Shown here: positions 46,529 to 55,740 of the stretch, in pieces
How the letters are laid out: every line of letters starts with the position of its first letter
Numbering within the stretch: position 1 is the first letter of the stretch
NCBI GenBank assembly: GCA_028874915.1
Contig: JAPPHA010000004.1
Span: forward strand, 1 to 64,000
Direction of reading: 5' to 3'
From: Paracoccaceae bacterium
GTDB taxonomy: Bacteria; Pseudomonadota; Alphaproteobacteria; Rhodobacterales; Rhodobacteraceae
DNA length: 64,000 nucleotides
Notes under the pieces: generated by a model
Told to the model about the DNA's origin: nothing
The model's database searches: none
The model's input: only the letters and a program-made list of their open reading frames with translations
Position numbers and translations under genes: made by a program

Positions 46529-47322
46529 GGAAGTCTCTCCAGTGTAGAAGGCTGCGGATTCAGGCCCTCGAAGCGTGGCCAGGTCCCGCAGACGGATGTC
46601 GGAAGGTGACCCCGAGTGTTAGCCGATCACCGTCAGGTTCGCAAACCTTCCGGATTCATCCGCGGTTCGGTTCCGACGTGCGACTCCCGGATTCAAGCTG
46701 CGGCGATTCCAGACTTTCATGCTGGGAGAGGTCAACCACGACTGGTGACAAGGGCAGGAATGGAGATCCCGCCTGCCTGTGCAATCCAGCGTTTGGGCGG
46801 TCTGAACCTCACCGCGATTGCGACGGCATCGTTTGAGCAATTGTAGCAGCCGATTGACGGGGAACAGCCTCGGTAATCCACCACGTCCTACCTCTGAGGA
46901 TCGCGACTTTCCGGCGTGTTGGGTCGATGTCAGTGTTGTCATTGCGTTGGGCGACATCCGTCAGCAACACCGGCTTCGGAAGATTGGAGTCCGTCACCCG
47001 AACCGCCTGCGTGCGTCAGTTCACACGAACCCTCCGACCGAGATCCTTGCAGCCATTCGTCGGATCATCTATCCATTCAGAGTTCCACCACGGGTCTTCG
47101 CCCCCTACGACCCGCGCCAGACTGCCGAAAGTTGCGTCCGGCGAACATCTGCCTGCGTGCGGTATCGCGAGCAGGACTCGACTCGCATCGCGTGTAGGGA
47201 GGTTCAACGAACAGCGGCCTGTCGACTGCCCGACTGGAGCATGGCAAACCGAGTCGATGGGGGTGTTCGCTGTCCGGCACGCACCAGTGGACTTTTCGGA
47301 GGAGAATTTCCAGAGTTCAACC
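46529..47322. other. intergenic stretch, nothing recognised
   Basis: About 790 bases. Overlapping ORFs on both strands (for example the long upstream extension of the next gene from 46927) are rich in Arg, Ser and Pro and show no family pattern. A good GGAGGAG at about 47299 lies too far (17 bases) from the ATG at 47323. Confidence 0.4.
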
Positions 47323-47910
47323 ATGTTTAGAACGCATGTCATTCTCATGCTGCTATTCATCGTTGTTCTTATTTCGCATGTTGTCGACGCCCATGCCTTT
47401 CAGGAACATCAACTGTTCGATTACACGACTCTGGAAAGCGAATCCATTCAGGAACGGCATAAGGTAGAAGAGGCGCTCAGCCGTGCTCGATCCGCACCGA
47501 CAACAAAAGAAATCTACTTGATAAGGTTCAATGTTGATCTTCTTGATTCACTGAATGACAGAGTAGACAAATCTTCCGGTGAAGAACGTATGTCTTTCGA
47601 GACAAAGGAAACACCTGTGTATTTTTATACACCTTCCGAAGAACGTATCGAATTTGATCAGATTTACATTACACGAGAGACGTCTTCCGATTACTTTGTG
47701 CACGGTTCTCACACCCAGGGTTTGCTTGCAGATGTATTTGCCGAATTCTACCTGTCTGTCTTTTCCGGATTGGTTCTTGGAAACATTGATGTTGGAAGTG
47801 AGTCGTATTTTGTAAGCTCCTTCGGTGAAAGTCTTCATGGTCTGAGGCTTTTGGACAAATCGAAATTCAAAAATGAAGGTCCACATCATTGCGTGGATTG
47901 TGGCGAATGA
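47323..47910 (+). pseudogene. secreted protein, probably the truncated propeptide of a zinc metallopeptidase
   Basis: The 195-residue product has a strong signal peptide (HVILMLLFIVVLISHVVDAHA). The rest resembles the propeptide of reprolysin-like (M12) metallopeptidases: an early EIYLIRFNVDLL strand, DYFVHGS, VFSGLVLGNIDVGSESYFV (the 'G.v.G.i..g...Y.i' pattern) and SLHGLRLLDKSKF. It stops at a TGA after HHCVDCGE, before any HExxH catalytic domain, and nothing downstream continues it. DNA here is AT-richer than its surroundings. Either a truncated gene or a short unrelated secreted protein. Confidence 0.5.
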
Positions 47911-48284
47911 TTACAGCAATGGCGTTAAATCAACGAATTTTGTGGACCAGCGCAGGATCCGGTCGCATGTGAAACCGTTTCCGGCTTGCCGGAATCTGGA
48001 TGCTCCGTTCAGCCGGACTGATTCAGGCCTCCATCCTGTTTCGCGCCGCAGCGCCGACCAGCCGCATGGCTGGCCCCGTTTCGACGGTGACGGTCCATGG
48101 CTGTCCGGATCATGAGCGGTATGCGCCCCACTACGCTGACGCAACCCTTGGTCTGGTCAGTCATGGCCATTCCCGCCCTGGACGGGGAGGCTCGGTGCCA
48201 CAAGCGCCCGATCCGGTGTGGGGCCGGGTGTCCGGCCGCCATCGCCCCAAGGTTGTGTCCTGAGATCAGGCCGGGTGGGGCTTC

Positions 48285-48430
48285 GCGCATGGAGTCGCCG
48301 GAGAGCGTGATGGGGTTGCATAGCCGACGATCCGGTCGACGATGGCGTCGGCGATGGTCCGCTCTCCAACGAGATCGTTCCAGCGCTCGGCGAGTGCATC
48401 GCGGTGATCGAGTGCGACATCGAGCATCAC
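48285..48430 (-). pseudogene. IS21-type helper ATPase (IstB) C-terminal fragment
   Basis: The minus strand reads RWNDLVGERTIADAIVDRIVGYA in one frame and ITLSGDSMREA in the next. In IstB proteins these form one C-terminal stretch (WH..LGD.TIADAILDRLVH..H.I.L.GESMR). A frameshift near 48322 separates them and the ATPase part is absent. Confidence 0.6.
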
Positions 48431-48713
48431 ATCGCCAATGAGGCCCGCCCCTTTCGCTGAAGCAAAGGCCTCGAAGTTCTCATGGAGGCATGGAGAAAGG
48501 GACACCAGAAACTACAGGAATCGGCATCGTGAAATAGAAACAAGCCAAGCATCCGGGCCGGGTTCGACGGGCGGAACGGGCGCTACAAGATTCTGTGCAG
48601 GCTTCAAGATTCTGTTGATGCTGGGAGTTCGACGCTTCATCGACGCGCAGACAGGCTGCAACTGGTTACGGCAGCAGCATAGTTTCGTCGCATCTCACGC
48701 ACAACGAAAGTCC

Positions 48714-48760
48714 TGAATTCGGACTCGCCAGCTTCATCCTGCCTAAGGACGCGACCACTC
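48714..48760 (+). pseudogene. DUF3800 internal fragment
   Basis: About 15 codons read PEFGLASFILPKDAT, matching PVFGLASFVLPTDEV of the DUF3800 gene at 52.7 kb. The preceding bases (CGAAAGTCC) also resemble that gene. The rest of the gene is missing. This is the third DUF3800 trace in the window. Confidence 0.45.
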
Positions 48761-49026
48761 CAACGTGGAGCGGATCATGGCCCGGCAGACGGACAAATCC
48801 GTAGTCCAAAACCGTCCTTACGTCGCCATTGTCCCGTCGCAATGGCCCCGATGCCGTTGTGCTCACTGCTACGGAGATTATTGGCTGGAGGCCCAAGAAA
48901 CGGCGTTACGTCTCCTCACCGAGCCCGGAGGTTTTCACAACCGCGATGGCCGAAAGACACAGAACGAGCCGTGTGGCGAAGGCAGCCTGAATCGATGTGA
49001 TTTGGCAGGCAGTGTCGACGACGTTC

Positions 49027-49794
49027 TCAGAACGCGTAACGCAGGGACATTCGAATCCCTTCGCCCGCGAGTTTTGCCCGTGTAGGCGCCAGATTGAGCG
49101 GTACAGGATCCCGGCTTCCGTCTCGCCAGACGACCTCGCCGCCACCTTCGCCGGTATGAATCTCGCCAAGATCCGTGCGACGCCATGCCAGATCGAGGCT
49201 TACCCGCTCGGTCAATGGCAATGCGACCCCGGCAGTCACCATCCACGCCTTTCCGGTACGTCGTCCCCCTGGCACAATCGTCATCGTTCTCGGGAAATCC
49301 ATCGTGGTTGTTCCGATCTCGGTACGCACCGAGCCGAGCCCGGCCCCGACAAACGGTTCCACGGGACCCAGGGCGGGCACACCAAGCCTGGGAAGATCAA
49401 GGTAGACGGCAAACATTCCGGACACGGTCGACAGCTCTGCCGAAACCGATTGGCGGCGTTCCGGGGCCAGGAAGTTGGCACGGCCCTCGAATGTGAATCC
49501 CGGCCGGTACTCAAGCAGAACCTCGAGCCGCGCCGCCTTGACCCTGTAGCCAAGCCCGAGCTCGACCGCCGTCACGGAATCGAATCGACCGGTCGACCGG
49601 GTGGGTGCGCCGTCGTGGCCGGTTCCGCAACCGTAGAGCGCTGCCCTTGGGGTACTGTCGCAGTCGACGTCGGTGAACACGGCCGGCACCGGCCAATCGA
49701 CCCCGATGCCACCCCTCAGATACATGTCATTGGCAACGGATCCGGTCGCCAGGCCCATCCCGGCCATGACCGAGACCGCCGCCAGTCGAATCAT
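49027..49794 (-). CDS. outer membrane beta-barrel protein
   Basis: About 255 residues with a signal peptide (AAVSVMAGMGLATGSVAND) and alternating polar/hydrophobic strands typical of OmpA/Omp25-like barrels: MYLRGGIGVDWP, VELGLGYRV, LEVLLEYRPGF, VEPFVGAGLGSV and a terminal strand GIRMSLRYAF that ends in Phe, as expected for BamA-dependent insertion. Two Cys (VDCDS, YGCGT) could form an external disulfide. The start is uncertain: an ATG at 49908 has AAGGG at normal spacing but would put 38 residues before the signal peptide. Confidence 0.75.
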   Translation of the reverse strand: MIRLAAVSVMAGMGLATGSVANDMYLRGGIGVDWPVPAVFTDVDCDSTPRAALYGCGTGHDGAPTRSTGRFDSVTAVELGLGYRVKAARLEVLLEYRPGFTFEGRANFLAPERRQSVSAELSTVSGMFAVYLDLPRLGVPALGPVEPFVGAGLGSVRTEIGTTTMDFPRTMTIVPGGRRTGKAWMVTAGVALPLTERVSLDLAWRRTDLGEIHTGEGGGEVVWRDGSRDPVPLNLAPTRAKLAGEGIRMSLRYAF

Positions 49795-50354
49795 CCGGGC
49801 CGGCTCACGAGCTGACGCGACGTGGTGCCGTTCTGTCGTCGTGCCCGCCAGGCGACGGACCTGCGCATGGGCACGGCTGATGATCGAATGCAAGATCTTG
49901 ATGTACATGTTCATCCCTTAACCCGCCCCTTCTTCGCCTGCTCATTCAGGGTTGCTTCACCTGCCAGACCGTCGAGGAATCCCTGGTCAGGGCCATTTGA
50001 CACGATGTTCCTCAGACATCGGAATCCATCCCCTCTGCGAGGGAAATCGATCAACGACATCTCATCCGCCGCCATCGTTCCGGCGAAAGACGCCCGGCCG
50101 TTCGGCCGGGTCGCACCTTCCGTTCATCGGCATGTAGCGCCTTGATATTGCCCATGCAACGGATCGGTGCCTCCGCCGATTGCCGCAATCACCAGATCTG
50201 CGCGAACACCCGTTCGAGACGCGGACGTCATCGGCGCCCGGTCCATCCCGAATGTGCAGTCGATTTCCGCGATGTCTGGGTCCGGACATCAGCCCCCGAG
50301 CCGGGGCGGGGCCAAGGCTCGGACCAATTCCGGCATCAACAGTCGTCGGGGCGA
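49795..50354. other. intergenic stretch, nothing recognised
   Basis: About 560 bases between the barrel protein and the oxidoreductase. The first part probably carries the promoter of the barrel gene. Minus-strand ORFs here are rich in Arg, Gly and Pro and show no family pattern. Confidence 0.4.
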
Positions 50355-51632
50355 TCAGGGCCAGAATTGCTTCGCCGAAAACGCAATGTCGTAGAGCCAC
50401 GCCTTCAGCGCCCGGTTTGGCACAGTGGCGATTCCGGTCACCGGAAGCGGGAGACCCGCCGGGTCCGATCCGCACAGCAGTTCAGCCATGGCCTGGCCGA
50501 AGACCGTACCGGTCGTGATTCCCCGTCCGTTGTAACCGATCGCCGTCCACAGCTCTTCTGCCAACTGGTGGATTCTGGGGACGTGATCCGGTGTCAGGGC
50601 GATTCGCCCGTCCCAGGCCGTCTCGAACCGGAGTTCGCCGAGTTCCGGAAAGAGGCTGCGCAGCCGGCGCTGCGCCCATCGCCACGTCAACCCGTCTTCG
50701 GAGGATCCGATCACCCGACCCATTGTGCCGATCTGGAGGCGGCCTGCTGCGTCGCGGCGGATGCTGGCCATCACCTTTCCCGTGTCCCAAAGCCCTTGCC
50801 GGCCGGGAAGGATATGGTCGGCTTCCTCACCCAGCGGCGGAGTGGAGAATTGCAGATAATGGATCGGAACGTAGACCTGACCGAGCCCCGGCCAGAGCCC
50901 GTCCGTGTATGCATTGGTCGCCAGTACGACACTGTTCGCCGTGACCGTGCCCTGTCGCGTCTCGACTCGCCAGAATCCGGCGTCGCGGCGGAGCACTTCG
51001 ACCCGGACACCCGTACTGATCCTGGCGCCCGTCATTTGCGCCGCCCGGGCCAACCCCCGGCAATAGCCCATCGGGTTTATGGTGCCGGCACGGCGATCGA
51101 GGAGACCGCCGAAAAAAGCGCCGGTTCCGGCGAGTTCCCTGACGGCATCCCGGTTCAGGAGTTCGACGGGCGCGCCGAGCCGTTTCCATTCGGCATGGCG
51201 AACCTCAAGATTGCGTAAACCGGCTGGCGAATGAGCGACATGCAGGGTTCCCGTCCGGGTCGCCGAACAGCGGATTTGATGACGCTCGATGATGTCAAAA
51301 ACCGTTGCCGGAGCCTCGGAGAACCGCTCCAGAAACCGCGGACCGAAAACCGGTCCGAGCCGCTTCCGGACGTACCCGGGAGGATGCCAGGTCCCGGCGT
51401 TGACAAAGCCCACACTGCGCCCCGACCCACCGTAGCCAACATGTTCGGCCTCGATCACATGGACCGAAAGACCGTGTTCGGCCGCGTGCAGTGCCGTCGA
51501 CAGACCGGTGTACCCGCCCCCGACGATGGCCACATCGACAGGGCCGCCGGACTCAAAGGGACTACTGACATCTTTTTCTTCGGCGGTCCCGGCCCAGAGC
51601 GAGACTGGTTGCCCGCCATTCAAGTCCGACAT
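50355..51632 (-). CDS. FAD-dependent oxidoreductase, DAO family (PuuB/glycine oxidase-like)
   Basis: This 425-residue flavoprotein has the dinucleotide motif VDVAIVGGGYTGLSTALHAAEHG near residue 32 and GGSGRSVGFVNAGTW, which is typical of gamma-glutamylputrescine oxidase-like members. The middle has the substrate domain (INPMGYCRGLARAAQMTGA), and the C-terminal FAD part is IGYNGRGITTGTVFGQAMAELL. It probably oxidises an amine or amino acid with release of H2O2; the exact substrate is not readable. Length is normal. No partner gene is adjacent. Confidence 0.88.
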   Translation of the reverse strand: MSDLNGGQPVSLWAGTAEEKDVSSPFESGGPVDVAIVGGGYTGLSTALHAAEHGLSVHVIEAEHVGYGGSGRSVGFVNAGTWHPPGYVRKRLGPVFGPRFLERFSEAPATVFDIIERHQIRCSATRTGTLHVAHSPAGLRNLEVRHAEWKRLGAPVELLNRDAVRELAGTGAFFGGLLDRRAGTINPMGYCRGLARAAQMTGARISTGVRVEVLRRDAGFWRVETRQGTVTANSVVLATNAYTDGLWPGLGQVYVPIHYLQFSTPPLGEEADHILPGRQGLWDTGKVMASIRRDAAGRLQIGTMGRVIGSSEDGLTWRWAQRRLRSLFPELGELRFETAWDGRIALTPDHVPRIHQLAEELWTAIGYNGRGITTGTVFGQAMAELLCGSDPAGLPLPVTGIATVPNRALKAWLYDIAFSAKQFWP

Positions 51633-52124
51633 GAGTCCTCCGATCCCGCTTCCCGCCGGTCCCTACCGCAGTACGGCCGGGCTGGCACGAGGTCCGCCGG
51701 TTTAGTCAAACTAATGGTCGGCCTCTGCTGGACACTTCTATCTCGGGAGAAAACGTGTTGGGACGTTCTTTGTGTCGGAAGTAGCTGCTAAAGTGCTGAA
51801 ATAGGAATTCGGCTGGCCGGGCGGGCCGTCCACACCTGTTGGCCAGGTGATCCCACAGCACTACCGGGCCGATACACCCGCGCTTGCGCCTCATGACAGC
51901 TCACGTTCGAATCAATTTGTTTGCCATTAGTTTGCCAACTCGGAAAATCGGCCGCCCGGGAAATGAGAAAGCCCTTGAAAACATCAGTGCTTTCAAGGGA
52001 TGTGGTGGTTGCAGGGCCCGCAACCACCGAGACCGGCATTCTCTGATAATCTCGACTCTGATTCGTTGTAACTGTCTGTATTTGCGAAGGGATTTGGAGT
52101 CGGCGCCCGATCTGCTGTGAGCGG
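51633..52124. other. stretch holding the 3' surroundings of the TnpB remnant
   Basis: About 490 bases with two hairpins (51971-51999 and 52005-52029) but no gene. Being directly downstream of the tnpB remnant on the minus strand, it may contain the right end and guide-RNA region of that element. Confidence 0.45.
51971..51999. repeat. dispersed hairpin repeat, copy 2
   Basis: GCCCTTGAAAAC...TTTCAAGGG hairpin, closely similar to 21241-21269. It is followed by a second strong hairpin, GGTGGTTGC - AGGGCCC - GCAACCACC (about 52005-52029). In copy 1 the second hairpin is decayed but its centre (CTGCGGGGTCCG) is still visible. Confidence 0.6.
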
Positions 52125-52436
52125 TCAAGTGTTGCTTGTGAACACTCCGTCACCTGGAGGCGACGGCTTCTCGGCCAAGCTACGCGGCAACCCGCCCGCT
52201 TTGCGGCCGAAGGCCGGTTCCCGGCCCTGAAAGCGCAGCAGTACGTTGCGGGCGGCATTGACGTCGCGGTCCATGACGAGGCCGCAGCTGTCGCATTCGT
52301 GCGCCCTGTCCGCGAGCGTCTTCCGCCTTTCCGGCTGCAACCCGCATCCGCTGCATTGCTGCGAGGTGCCGCGCGGGTCGACGAGAGCCACGGACCCACC
52401 GGCACTTTCGGCCATGTAGGCCAGCATGTCCCGCAA
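52125..52436 (-). pseudogene. TnpB (IS200/IS605 or IS607 type) C-terminal remnant
   Basis: About 100 residues remain: SVALVDPRGTSQQCSGCG, CDSCGLVMDRDVNAARN. This is the TnpB zinc finger (CxxC...CxxC) with the third RuvC motif (DxDxNAARN). A stop codon stands just upstream and no N-terminal half is present, so the RNA-guided nuclease is dead. A leader repeat associated with DUF3800 begins right beyond its broken end. Confidence 0.8.
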
Positions 52437-52465
52437 CTATAGCGCGACAATCTGGATGCGGAGTC

Positions 52466-52604
52466 GCGCCTGCCGGCGAGTTGACGTGTTCTTGACGTCG
52501 ACCACGGTACGGAACTAAATTCCCCGTCGAGACGCAGCCCTGTACTGCCCTCTTTCCGAGGCCCGCGCTCCGGTGTGGGCTTTCGTGTTTTCGGAGGGCT
52601 GCAG
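52466..52604 (+). repeat. dispersed leader repeat, copy 2 (upstream of the DUF3800 gene)
   Basis: This segment matches 26112-26250 as described there. In this copy one arm of the GC-rich hairpin is weakened (GGCCCGCGCTCCGGTGTGGGCT). It ends in GGAGGGCTGCAG directly before the ATG, giving a strong ribosome binding site. Confidence 0.7.
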
Positions 52605-53348
52605 ATGACGTATTTCGCCTAACTTGACGAGTTTGGACGTGTCGGCCCTTATGTCGCCCGAACGGACCCGAGATACCGGGAAAGCCCCGTGTTCGGCCTC
52701 GCGAGCTTCGTCCTGCCGACCGACGAGGTGCGCGGCTTCGGAACCTGGTTCTACCAGCGCAAATGCGAGCTTCTCGCCTTCGAGATCGAGCGTTCGGGGA
52801 AACACCCGGCGCTCTGGGAGAAGAAGGGCGCCAGCCTCTACACGGTGACAAACGTGGGTCGCTACCCCGAACTGCGCAAGTTCACCAACCGGCTGCTGAA
52901 CCGGATCGACGCGCTGGGCGGCTTCGCGCTCCATGTCGGGATACGAACGACCTCGATACAAGAGACCCACGACCCCAACCGACTCTATGCGAGGGTCTTT
53001 CTCGAAGCGATCAAGCGGATCGACCAGTTCTGCGCCGAGGACTGCGACCCGCCGGAACACTTCGTGCTGATTCTCGACGAACACAACCAGCGTCCCGCTC
53101 TGATTGCCTGTGCCGCGCAGAGCATGTACCGGCCCAATGAAACGCGTCGCCGTCTCATCGAGCCGCCGTTCCATGTCGAGAGCCATCGATACCAGACCCT
53201 TCAGGCAGCCGACTGGATTGCCGGGCTTGTCGGGCGCTTGGGCGCGGTCTGGGCCGAGCCGGCTGCCTGGCCCGAGAACGAGATATTCCGCCGATACTTC
53301 GAGCGCCGGACCAATCGCGTTAGCCGCCGCAGCGGCATCCGTCGTTAG
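52605..53348 (+). pseudogene. DUF3800 protein with an early nonsense codon
   Basis: The frame starts MTYFA, then TAA (52620-52622), then LDEFGRVGPYVARTDPRY and an otherwise intact protein of about 240 residues (PVFGLASFVLPTDEV, ALGGFALHVGIRT, LILDEHN, YQTLQAADWIAGLVGR, FERRTNRV). DUF3800 proteins have an RNase H-like fold with a catalytic Asp in the opening YLDESG-type strand. The stop codon sits directly before that Asp, so any product restarted at the GTG at 52689 lacks it. The function of the family is unknown; it is often near mobile or defence genes. Confidence 0.8.
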
Positions 53349-53387
53349 CTGACGGCACGGCTGGCTATGCACGTTGTTGGGACCAAC

Positions 53388-53969
53388 CTACTCGACGCAT
53401 TCGAGTTCGCGCCTCCAGGACGTGTACAACAACGCGATTCCGACATGCTTGCGCGGGGCGTTGAACGGCCCATCGAGGAAATAGGCGAGATATTCAGCGA
53501 CAAGGCCAAGCTCTTCCCGTTCCTTGTCATCCGGCGCCTGCCCGAAGTTCTCCAAGGCAACGGCAAGCAGGCGATCGAAGGGCCGTGGACAAATGATGAA
53601 GCGCAGCGACAGCGGAAAGCCGAGCTCCGTTGCCATGACCGCGAACACCGCGCGCTGAACGTGACCGTTGCCATCGATGAAGGGATGAATCTTCCCGAAC
53701 CGGCAGAAGGCGTAGGCAAGATCGATCAGCCTGTCATAGTCCTCTTGTTCGGGTTCTTTGAGCAGTGAATGGATGTTGATCCCGCGTTCCTGCATGGGAC
53801 AGGGCACTTCGCGGGGCGGACAGAATTCGTACACGACATCGGGATCGATCTGACTCGGGGCGGACATCCGTACATCGGCAAGCGGCGTGTCCGGCGTGCC
53901 CCAGTAGGTGCCGGCATATTCGGGATAATCGGCCGGCGCGAAATCGGCGGTGAACAGTTCGCGGTGCAA
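53388..53969 (-). CDS. Fic/DOC family protein, 5' end damaged
   Basis: The 193-residue ORF starts at a TTG and carries the Fic motif FGKIHPFIDGNGHVQRAVF (HxFxDGNGxxxR with His in place of the usual second Arg). Upstream, in the same frame, family-like residues (PLLDPFEPDLA, then REGREYQRDL) continue beyond a TGA near 54000, so the original gene was longer and has a nonsense codon. Fic enzymes transfer AMP or similar groups to target proteins. Whether the shorter product is made is unclear. It is convergent with the DUF3800 gene. Confidence 0.72.
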   Translation of the reverse strand: MHRELFTADFAPADYPEYAGTYWGTPDTPLADVRMSAPSQIDPDVVYEFCPPREVPCPMQERGINIHSLLKEPEQEDYDRLIDLAYAFCRFGKIHPFIDGNGHVQRAVFAVMATELGFPLSLRFIICPRPFDRLLAVALENFGQAPDDKEREELGLVAEYLAYFLDGPFNAPRKHVGIALLYTSWRRELECVE

Positions 53970-54241
53970 GTCCCGCTGATATTCTCGCCCTTCGCGTCAG
54001 GCAAGGTCCGGCTCGAACGGGTCGAGGAGCGGGGCCTCTGGCCCTCGAATTCAGCGCGCCGGTGTAACAGGGATCTCTATGGCAGGCTCTTCATAGAAGT
54101 CGAATGCGAAGCAACGGCTTCCGTATGTCGCGGCACACGAGTTACCCTGATCCAGAATCATCAACACCTTACCCGGGCAAACCGACCGTTGCGCAACTCA
54201 TGGCGCCAACCGGCATAGGCCGAACCGTTGAAACCAGCCGT

Positions 54242-55033
54242 TCAGGCACCCTGGATCTCGCGGCGAAGCGTCAGGGCAGTCGCCGGATAGTCAATGTTGA
54301 GGTAATCGACGCCAGCAACAAGGGCTTTCCGAAATGCGATTTCGTCGCGGCGCGGAGTGTGCATCATGATCTCGAAACCCCGGGACCGCGCGAACGAAAT
54401 AAGCTGTGTCGTCATGTCAAAGCTGTGAAACTCAAGTATCGAGGCGCCCGAGGCCCGGGCCTCCTCGATGTCGGGATGATTCCGGTAATTCACCATGTGT
54501 AGCTGGTGGGGCATGGCCTTTCGCAGCGCCGTGCGCAGTTCATCATTCTCCGAATAGATGATACAGCCGGACCCGAGACCCGCGGCTTCGAGTTCCGCCG
54601 CCAACCTGCAGGGCACAGCGGCCTTGACCTCGACATAGAATCCTACAAGCGGTTTGAGTTCCATCAGGAAGTCGATCAGGCGCGGAAGCGGCTCGCCGGC
54701 AAAATCCGGGCCAAACCACGTCCCGGCATCCAGCCGGTCCAGATCCCGGCTCTGCGCCCGGGAAATCAGTCCGCGGCCATTCGTGGTGCGATTCAACGTA
54801 GCGTCATGCAGGACATAGAGGACACCGTCGGCGGATTCGCGAACGTCCAGCTCGACAATGTCGGCACCGAGCTCCGCCGCCCGCCGACCAGAGGCGATCG
54901 TGTTTTCCGGTGCTACCCGACAGGCTCCGCGATGACTGACTATCCTCGTCACGGCAACACCGTAGGCAACATGGCCGTCCGCCGCAGCTGGCTCCGGGGA
55001 CCGGCGGGCGCGAGCCACCGTGTTCGCATCCAC
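54242..55033 (-). CDS. glycerophosphodiester phosphodiesterase
   Basis: About 263 residues; GDPD TIM barrel that splits glycerophosphodiesters into glycerol-3-phosphate and an alcohol. Motifs: IVSHRGACRVAPENTIAS (catalytic His and Arg-Gly-x-x-x-x-x-PEN), ADIVELDVRESADGVLYVLHD (metal-binding Glu and Asp, second His), TTNGRG, and the late VDYLNIDYP. No signal peptide is apparent, so it is likely cytoplasmic, like UgpQ. The start is uncertain; the GTG at 55033 just after the preceding stop is chosen. Its place after an importer operon suggests a shared substrate. Confidence 0.85.
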   Translation of the reverse strand: MDANTVARARRSPEPAAADGHVAYGVAVTRIVSHRGACRVAPENTIASGRRAAELGADIVELDVRESADGVLYVLHDATLNRTTNGRGLISRAQSRDLDRLDAGTWFGPDFAGEPLPRLIDFLMELKPLVGFYVEVKAAVPCRLAAELEAAGLGSGCIIYSENDELRTALRKAMPHQLHMVNYRNHPDIEEARASGASILEFHSFDMTTQLISFARSRGFEIMMHTPRRDEIAFRKALVAGVDYLNIDYPATALTLRREIQGA

Positions 55034-55034
55034 A

Positions 55035-55532
55035 TTACGGCCAAACCGTGGTGCCAACCATTTCGTGGTCGGAAAGATTCTCGCCATTGGCGACGCATGC
55101 CGGCACGACGAATGGCCGGTCCGCACACTCATTTCGCACCAGCAGCCAGTCCAGCATCGTCAATGGACTGTCAGGCGGATCTTCTGGATGCGGCCTGGTC
55201 GTATGCACCCCGGTATTGGTCTGCCGCCAGTCGAACCCCTCCTCGGCAATGTGAGCGAAACTCGGTTCAGGCTCGGCAGCCCCGTCCAGCACCGCGGACC
55301 CGGCAAGACCGGCCTGAAGAATCCCTTTTGTGTTCAGGTCGCCCCCGAGACCAAGTTCGACAAACTCGTCACCAAATGCATGCCTCCAGCCCGGGCAGCT
55401 CGCCAAATCACCGGGCGTGTCGCGCTGTCCGGACCGCGCCATGCCGCGGTCCGTTTCGGTGGCAAGCACGACTTCGGCGCCAGCGCCGGCAGTCACGTCC
55501 GCGCTTTGCGCGACCTGCTTGCAGCGTTCCAT
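55035..55532 (-). pseudogene. endonuclease/exonuclease/phosphatase family protein with internal deletion
   Basis: Readable family parts are VTAWNMERCKQVA (start of the fold, the ATG lies inside it), EVVLATETD (catalytic Glu), GGDLNTKG (Asp-Leu-Asn-Thr), LDWLLVRN and LSDHEMV (final Asp-His). Between HAFGDEFVELGLG and GGDLNT the family normally has about 80-100 residues with the Tyr/Arg and HLE strand; these are missing without loss of frame. The part before WNM also lacks a normal start codon. It is therefore probably inactive. Confidence 0.65.
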
Positions 55533-55740
55533 ATTCCAGGCCGTGACTGTCAGTCCCGGCTATGACGCAGCCGGCGCCGTCGAGGCGGGCATTTCCATGG
55601 TGTTCAGGCCGGGCCAACCGGCCGGCAGCCGGTCATGCACCTTCCTGCTTCCGGATAACGGCAGGGCTTCCTGACGCTGTACGGCGGCTGGGGGCTCGAG
55701 CGTCTCGACCTGACGGGCAATCGCACTGCATGTGATTGCT

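Larger units (their letters stand above)
47911..49026. other. remnant-rich stretch
   Basis: About 1.1 kb without an intact gene. It contains an IS21 helper fragment (48285-48430) and a DUF3800 fragment (48714-48760), listed separately. The rest is short overlapping ORFs without family patterns. Confidence 0.45.

Noticed and set aside
48666..48896. Minus-strand ORF of 76 residues
   Set aside because: The segment that looked conserved is the reverse complement of a DUF3800 fragment on the plus strand.
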